Shown: positions 58,206 through 64,000 of the stretch, one piece after another
Position numbering within the stretch: the first letter of the stretch is position 1
Layout of the letters: each line of letters starts with the position of its first letter
Assembly (NCBI GenBank): GCA_009760855.2
Contig: WPIO01000035.1
Coordinates: 2,162,001 to 2,226,000 of the forward strand
DNA length: 64,000 bases
Reading direction: 5' to 3'
Source: Cristatella mucedo
Taxonomy: Eukaryota > Bryozoa > Phylactolaemata > Cristatellidae
Notes under the pieces: generated by a model
The model's input: the letters and a program-made list of their open reading frames with translations, nothing else
Database searches by the model: none
What the model was told of the DNA's origin: nothing
Program-made: the position numbers and the translations under genes

Positions 58206-60264
58206 TACTTGATAAAGCGCCCTCAGAGAACTTAATCTCTTTCTAGGCGCTTTAGATTTGCTGCAAAGGGAAATGCAATTGAATGGTAAGTAAAATCATG
58301 CTTGAAAAACAAACACAATGAATCACATGGTCAGGGGTGACATGCACAGGGTCAGCATGCAAATGTGGTTAGTGGCAGCATGCACTGTGTCAGCACCAAT
58401 AAGCACGTGAAGGACGAATCACAGGGACCCACTAAATGCTGTCCTAAATAGGTGTGTGTTTTAAGTTTTTTTAAATGTGGTCAGGTCAGGGAATGATCTG
58501 ACGCAGGTCGGAAGGGATTTCCAGGCTTTGGGAGCATACAAACTAAATGCACGGTCTCCAAAGGATGTAAGGTTTGTACGAGGTATTTCTAGACTGTTGG
58601 ATTCCGAAAAGCAGGTGGTACGATGCTTGGCCTGATGGGGGAGTATGTCGGAGAGATAGGCTGCCTTATCTTTCTGAACTGCTCACTTGTAAGCCCGTCT
58701 GAGCCAGTTGATTGGCTTTTGCGACCCTAAAGAGTGGCCTCGAGCGACTACATGTTCAGTGCAGACTTTCAGAGCTTAACTTCTCCGTGATGCCTTCTGG
58801 TATTTTCCTGATAATTTTGCTTTGTTTTCTCGATAATTTTGCTTTGTATGTGCAAAAGCTCTTAGGAAGGCTTCTCAAAACAACCTGCTCATAAAAAATG
58901 TCCATGTTGACATTAGTCAATTCCTACTAGCCGCTTTCTTTGGAGGTTGGATGAGAATTTTCGAGTATCTGGCATTTGCAATAGAAATCGCATGTCCTTC
59001 AAATCTACTAGCCATAAGGGTAATGGTCTGCTAAAAATGCTAGTAAATTATTGTTTGCATCTTAATATAGCTGAGCTCTTTCTGGGACCCTTGCATAAAA
59101 TAAAAGTAAAAGCTAGTTCTATGAATAGCCTCATTCGCTAAGTGAGCAGAAGAGCTGCAGAGGCTATAACTCTAGCTTGCAGTGGGAATAAAAAACTGTC
59201 TGCTGCATGACTCACAATCAAGATCAAGATTGCGAAAATCACTGGCAACGCAGGATTTCAAGTTAATCGTTAAGGTAACGTTCAAATTTTCAAAAAGTGT
59301 GAGCACAAACCTGAAAATGTGTGTGGGAAAATCATAGACTTGAGAAACGAATGTTGAGCTAAAATATTAGTCAAATCGAGGGTAACTAGCAATGCACTGA
59401 TGCAGCCAGTAAGAAATTTCAGTCTGTTTGTACACATGACCGTCAGCCATTGTTTCCGGGAATTTAAAGTATATAAGAAGCATGACAAAAGGTCGAGAGT
59501 CAGAAGTGCAATTGATGCAAGGGAGAGGAGCTCAAGTTCCCCATTTACTGATTAAACAGGTATCAACTTGCGAATTTTCTGGAGGCATCTCACACAATGG
59601 TTACCTGCGAGTATTCTGTATCTTCATCATAGCACAGGAGAAGCTCATAACTCTGGGATAGTCACTTCGAAATCCTTCTACCCCACAAGCAGCTACTGCT
59701 AACAGCCACTAAGCGTATCAGATGCCTGTGCCTCCGTTTCATTAGCATTTTGTGATAGTAACTTTTGCACTGCTGATTCTTATAGCGCTTTCTAAAGCTC
59801 ATTTACAGTCGGCCGCGAAAGGATCTCACATCTGTTTGGTGATCAACACAAGAAAGCCACACTGAGCAATGCTGACGTGGGTTTAAGGACACGCCAAACG
59901 CGTTGGCATTCTTTGTACGGGTGATATGAATATAAACATGACTCACACGTAGCACAATTCATGCATATGAGGAGTGGCAAGTGTGAGTACGTGAAAACAC
60001 ACTTACGCACGTACAGAGGTGCATACGAGTGGTCATGGAGCATGAGTAGTGGGCAACCAAATTCTGCAGTTTACTCCCTTCCTTACCTGCTTTTGGATAG
60101 GTCCAGATAAACACGTCATCTGCCCTTAGTCGATTGGCCACATACTCGTTCGCAGCTGGTATTTTTACTGCTGGCGTAAAGGAGTCGAATAGTATCCCGT
60201 CAAAAGTATGAATTGGGTATCTAACTGAGCCGGCCGGACTATCAGGGATGGAGCTATCGCTCAT
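48083..60264 (-). CDS. Cytosolic-type sulfotransferase, seven exons, complete
   Basis: The family (Sulfotransfer_1) moves sulfate from PAPS to hydroxyl or amine groups of small molecules in the cytosol. Minus-strand exons: 60264-60087, 57365-57255, 56845-56721, 55181-55055, 52597-52503, 51418-51283, 48192-48083. All introns are GT-AG, all phases match, and the exons give 293 codons plus stop, the usual SULT length. Seen motifs: YPKAGTHW (residues 56-63, 5'-phosphosulfate loop, split by intron 1), SPRVIFSHLPYHLFP with the catalytic His at 120, RNPKDVCTSYYHF (144-156, 3'-phosphate site; Arg144 and Ser152 spaced as in known SULTs), YGS near 184, FEEMKKDPR near 207, RKGQSGDWK (256-264). There is no signal peptide or membrane segment. 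Intron positions match vertebrate SULT genes at the P-loop and before the RNPKD exon. The P-loop has Ala-Gly-Thr-His where vertebrates often have Ser-Gly-Thr-Thr. Nothing suggests a pseudogene. The substrate cannot be told from sequence. Confidence 0.94.
48520..48690 (+). mobile_element. SINE-A, strongly diverged, in intron 6
   Basis: TTCATCAGGCTAATAGCTCA, CACTTCACGACTTAGGTAGT, GGTTTTGAGTCGTGC (B-box region), GATGGCTTCTCATGCTG, GATGAGGCTGCTGAATCAGC. Order as in SINE-A. Confidence 0.6.
49440..49900 (+). pseudogene. LINE-A-like pol C-terminus and 3' UTR, plus strand, in intron 6
   Basis: The frame at 49456 reads QYSSVMLVCRKRHYFHIPPH and LLWLP, the decayed form of QNSAARLVCRERRSCHITPL. Near 49790, LLKKLKPYLLLTAF equals the NLKTHLFRTAF end. 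The LINE-A 3' UTR block TGTGCTTATGAGCGTTGACA follows near 49850. An (AATT)n run closes it near 49900. Confidence 0.62.
50578..50700. repeat. (AT)n microsatellite with palindromic interruptions
   Basis: AT runs separated by GTACC and AACTAAG; the last part (AAGATATATAT...ATATATCTT) is self-complementary. Confidence 0.92.
51060..51115. repeat. (TG)n-like tract
   Basis: Imperfect TGTG/TGCG repeat in intron 5-6 territory of the sulfotransferase gene. Confidence 0.85.
53922..54095 (+). mobile_element. SINE-A, best copy, in intron 4
   Basis: GAGCCGTGATGGCACACTAG, GTAAGGTGGTTGCTTTTCAC, GACCTCGCTCCCGAGGTCGG with B-box GGTTCGATTCC, GCGGTGGGCGATC, GCGGTGGTGATAGCCGTAAA, GGCTCTTCTGTCGCTATACA, AAAGAGGCTGTTTAATCAGC. 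It has Pol III A- and B-boxes. Inserted antisense to the sulfotransferase gene. Confidence 0.92.
54120..54390. repeat. CA-rich tract with (AC)n and (AT)n microsatellites
   Basis: A CACA-rich 100 bases, an (AT)n run at 54239-54262, then an (AC)n run at about 54305-54362 passing straight into (AT)n to about 54388. Confidence 0.95.
55313..55425 (-). mobile_element. LINE-A 3' tail, in intron 3
   Basis: (AAT)n, GCACTTGATAAAGCGCCCTC, AGAAAACTTAATCTCTTTCT, AGATGCTTTACATTTGCTGC. About 110 bases, 5'-truncated. Confidence 0.85.
58172..58662 (-). mobile_element. LINE-A 3' UTR and pol end, in intron 1
   Basis: A long (AAT)n run, then GTACTTGATAAAGCGCCCTC, GGTCAGCATGCAAATGTGG, CACGGTCTCCAAAGGATGT, and GATGGGGGAGTATGTCGGAG, where it stops. 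5'-truncated; same strand as the host gene. Confidence 0.9.
59135..59240 (-). mobile_element. SINE-A remnant, in intron 1
   Basis: AGCAGAAGAGCTGCAGAGGC, TATAACTCTAGCTTGCAGTG, GGAATAAAAAACTG: the complement of the SINE-A body, strongly diverged. Confidence 0.45.
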
Positions 60265-60950
60265 GGTGCTCGTAGTTGTCAGTGGTTAGTGTTCAGCTGC
60301 AAGCAGCCAAGTAGCAGACAAGAGTCAGTGCACCAGCTGGCATTGGAAGCTCGAGATAACAGCATGAACAGCTAAGCAATCGCCCATTGGTCGTGATAAC
60401 AGTGCTCACTAATGTAAATATACATTGTAAAGCTAAATAGGACATCAAGCTGATTGGCAAGCTTCCAAATTTGATCTTCGATAGTTTAGGTATGTCGAAC
60501 CTGTTATACTGGTAGCCGAAAGCTACTGGTCTCAGGCACAAATCTGAATCAATTGCTTTTCTGATCGAATAAACCTTTCAGGTATCGTGCTCCTCTGTAA
60601 GCTTATTGGCCCACACAAGTTTCTTGTCCTGGCAAGAGATATTTTTCCGCTTACCCTCCGAAAGTTCCCTCATATCATGAAATTGGCAGCTGGCCAACCT
60701 CAAGTTATCTTGTATGCTACCACTCCAAGTCATCACTGCTTTGCTGGGGAAGTCATTGCATTCCAACCAATACAGAACAACTCTTTTTCGGCACAAATGA
60801 GCTCCCTCAACTTTCATTGATCACCTTAAAAATGATATCATTTTCGACCTGAAAATAACTCGGCAGGCTCTTAGGTAATGCAGCTCGGATTAATTGGTGT
60901 GCATTATTATTTGAGACCGTAAGATCAGCTTTTCGAATCAGTTAACCATG
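60265..60950. other. Region upstream of the sulfotransferase ATG
   Basis: Expected to hold the promoter and 5' UTR of the minus-strand gene. No TATA box or CpG enrichment stands out. Complementary frames at 60587-60820 (plus) and 60817-60578 (minus) are open but unrecognised. Confidence 0.35.
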
Positions 60951-60954
60951 TACA

Positions 60955-61637
<683 letters not shown>

Positions 61638-62106
61638 TGCCAATGTCATCAATGTAAGCTTGGAGGAAGTTAAATGAGATCGACGTCCTGGAAGGCGAGA
61701 AGGGAACAAAGCACTGACACAATTATGTGTAATGTACATAAAAATAAATCCTAGATTATTCTTGACATTCACATAAGCAAGAAGGATAATAAGAATTGTG
61801 AAATAGGTAGACTAAGCGTAAATTCATTAAGTAATTTTTTTGTTAACGGTTGTTATGATGTCGATTGGCCATTGACACCAATGCTCTGCACTTGCCCACT
61901 GAGATGGGACGTTAAAAACATTACCATGCTTTACTTATGCTTATGCGTGCTGACACTGTGCATGCTGCCACTACAAACATTTGCATGCTGACTGTGTGCA
62001 TGTCACCCCTAATCATGTTACTCATTTTTTTATTTATCAAGCATTATATTACCCACCATTCAACTGAATTTCCCTTTGCAGCAAATGTAAAGCACATATA
62101 GAGAGA
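61638..62106 (+). mobile_element. LINE-A copy with an inverted 5' part
   Basis: The right part (about 61920-62106) is the LINE-A 3' UTR in plus orientation: TATGCGTGCTGACACTGTGC, ATGTCACCCCTAATCATGTT, CTTTGCAGCAAATGTAAAGC. The left part (61638-61918) is LINE-A RT sequence in minus orientation: ATGTCATCAATGTAAGCTTG, AATCCTAGATTATTCTTGAC, CCCACTGAGATGGGACG. These parallel 63110-63385 of the next copy. The pol C-terminus between the two is missing. This layout is what twin priming during LINE insertion produces. Confidence 0.75.
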
Positions 62107-64000
62107 TTATAATAATAATAATAATAATATTGCACTTGATAAAGCGCCCTCAAAGAACTTAATCTCTTTCTAGGCGCTTTACATTTGCTGCAAAGTGATA
62201 CGCAATAGAATAGTAAGTAAAATCATGCTTGAAAAACAAACAAAATGAATAACATGGTTAGGGGTTACATGCACTGGGTCAGCATGCAAACGTGGTTAGT
62301 GGCAGCATGAACAGTGTCAGCACGCATAAGCACATCGAGGACGAATCACAAGGACCCACAAAATGCTGTCCTAAATAGGTATGTTTTTAAGTTTCTTTTA
62401 AATGTGGTCAGGTCAGGGGATGTTCTGATGCAGGTCGGGAGGGAGTTCCAGGCTGTGGGAGCATACGAGCTAAATTTCACGGTCTCCAGAGGATTTAAGG
62501 TTTGTACGAGGTATTTCTAGACTGTTGGATTCCGAAAAGCGAGTGGTACGATGCTTTGCCTGATGGGGTAGTATCTCTGAAAGATAGGCTGGAGCCATAG
62601 AATGAAGAGACCTAAAAGTGAGCGACAAAACCTTGAAGTCAATCCGTTGCTTGACTGGTAACCAGTGCAGGTCGGCGAGAAGTGGAGTAATGTGGCAACT
62701 GCGACGCTCACGACAGACAAGCCTAGCTGCAGAGTTTTGCACCAGCTGCAATCGCCTGATCGCACATGCTGGTAGGCCAGTAAGCAGTGAGTTGCAGAAG
62801 TCGAGACGAGATGTCACGAATGCATGGACCAACTTGGACGTGGTATCCTTATCTAAACTAGCCCTAATTTTAGCAATGTTATGAAGCTGAAAATAGGCTG
62901 ATTTGACTGTGGAGCTGATGGGGTCGTCTAACGAGAGGTCGCTTTGGAATATGACACCTAGATTTCTAGCTGATGCAACTGGAGATATGCTGGCAGAGCC
63001 AATTTTGAAAGTCAGCCTTTCCAATTTCTGAATAACACTAGGTTTGCCCATAACTAGTAAGTTAGTTTTATCATCGTTTAGTTTTAGAAAATTTGCTGCC
63101 ATCCATGATCGGATGTCATCAATGCATGCAGCAAGTGAGTTGAGAGAATTTGAGGTGCTCGAAGGCTGGGAGGGATCAAAGCAAAGGTACAACTGAGTGT
63201 CATCCACATAGAAGTGAAAGCCTAGATTGTGCTTGGCAATCACATCAGCGAGAGGGAGAGTATAAACGGTGAAAAGGACCGGACCTAGCACAGAGCCCTG
63301 AGGTACTCCAAATTTTAGAGGTACTTCAGATGATCTTTGTCCATTCACGTCAACACTCTGGAGTCTCCCACTGAGATAGGACCTGAACCACTGCAGAACA
63401 GTGCCAGTGATGCCCAGGCGAGATGAGAGGCGCTCTAGAAGTACTTTGTGATCGATGGTATCAAAAGCTGCCGAAAGATCGAGCAAAACAAGAAGAGACA
63501 CTCTACCCATGTCTGCATTCCTAAGTAGGTCGTTGTATACCCGAAGCAATGCTGACTCTGTGGAGTGATTAGCTCTAAAGCCAGACTGGAACTTACTAGC
63601 AAGGTGTGAGGTTTCGATATACGAGTTCAGCTGGTCTGCCAAGACCCGTTCCAGTGTCTTTGATAGGAATGATAGAAGGGAGACTGGGCGATAGTTACTC
63701 AAGTTCTCTTGGTCTAGTGTAGCTTTCTTGAGAAGTGGCCTGACTACAGCTTTTTTGAAAGGTGCTGGGACCTGACCTGAGGCTAATGACATATTAATGA
63801 TGTTGGTTATGCATGGCAGCAGCAGATCAATGCAACGTAGGAGCAGGACAGTGGGAATAGGGTCCAGTGGACTTGTTGTCTTCTTTGATTGAGATACGAG
63901 CTTTAGGACTACATCACTAGTGACCTATTTAAATGCAGACATTGAGGCGCAGCCAGGAACCGAGGAACAGCATTCTAGTGGGAAGGTTTTCATCGCAGGG
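62107..64000 (-). mobile_element. LINE-A, best preserved copy, CR1/L2-like, 5' end outside the window
   Basis: It starts with (AAT)n at the left (3' end). The 440-codon minus frame 63792-62470 contains the reverse transcriptase: LSNYRPVSLLSFLSKTLERV (motifs 1-2), [20 protein letters not shown] (motif A with catalytic Asp), FGVPQGSVLGPVLFTVY (motif B), HFYVDDTQLY (motif C, catalytic Asp pair). The C-terminal domain follows (LVHAFVTSRLDFCNSLLTGL, HITPLLADLHWLPVKQRIDF, IPRTNLKSSGDRE). These suit the CR1/L2 group. Two breaks are seen: a TAG near 63925 where CAG would fit, and an extra base near 62475 that cuts off the last block (FSSYAPTAWNSLP in the 39765 copy). Transcription would run leftwards; the endonuclease domain lies beyond 64000. 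Confidence 0.94.

Noticed and set aside
56721-60264. Direct splicing of sulfotransferase exon 1 to the 56845 exon
   Set aside because: Phases allow it, but it leaves no GTxW motif and about 37 residues too few; the exon at 57365-57255 fills exactly that gap.
60578-60817. 79-codon minus frame upstream of the sulfotransferase ATG as an extra exon
   Set aside because: No family motif or convincing splice sites, and the sulfotransferase is complete from its own ATG.
62618-62884. 88-codon plus-strand frame, also found at 40321-40542
   Set aside because: It is antisense to the LINE-A pol frame and repeats because the element repeats.

Overview
The window is animal (metazoan) nuclear DNA, most likely from an invertebrate. 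It is AT-rich and intron-rich, full of AT and CA microsatellites, and dominated by decayed mobile elements. These are two CR1/L2-like LINE families (here LINE-A and LINE-B), two tRNA-derived SINE families (SINE-A and SINE-B), a Ty3/gypsy element in pieces, a pair of hAT-like non-autonomous DNA transposons and a foldback MITE. There is no operon, Shine-Dalgarno or phage signal. The species cannot be named from sequence alone.

The one complete, confidently recognised host gene is a cytosolic-type sulfotransferase on the minus strand (60264 down to 48083). It has seven exons whose phases all match and that join to 293 codons with every PAPS-binding motif and the catalytic histidine. Its introns carry LINE-A, SINE-A and microsatellite insertions. 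A second gene is supported in part: a minus-strand exon (26366-25949) with a signal peptide and a SUEL/rhamnose-binding-type lectin domain, ending at a good splice donor. A third is a proposal: a three-exon minus-strand gene (33933-32688) for a 128-residue secreted-looking protein with no family I recognise.

Layout: 1-0.92 kb is CpG-rich and promoter-like. 0.92-6.1 kb holds two LINE scraps and no clear gene. 6.3-7.3 kb is a GC-rich island with a gag-like reading frame on the minus strand. 7.3-19.4 kb is mostly old LINE and SINE debris. 19.8-24.3 kb is a strongly diverged tandem array of about 167-bp units, split by a LINE-A copy that itself carries a foldback MITE. 24.3-33.9 kb holds SINEs, the lectin exon, LINE-B copies and the proposed small gene. 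34.1-37.0 kb is an inverted pair of about 865-bp hAT-like elements. 37.9-42.6 kb is a broken Ty3/gypsy element (gag, then pol) with LINE-A, LINE-B and SINE-A inserted in it. 42.6-48.1 kb is featureless apart from one SINE. 48.1-60.3 kb is the sulfotransferase gene. 61.6-64 kb holds a 5'-inverted LINE-A next to the best preserved LINE-A copy, which runs off the window end.

LINE-A and SINE-B end in nearly the same 3' hairpin sequence, which suggests that LINE-A reverse transcriptase mobilised SINE-B. The small secreted-protein candidate and the periodic array are the parts I could not match to anything described.
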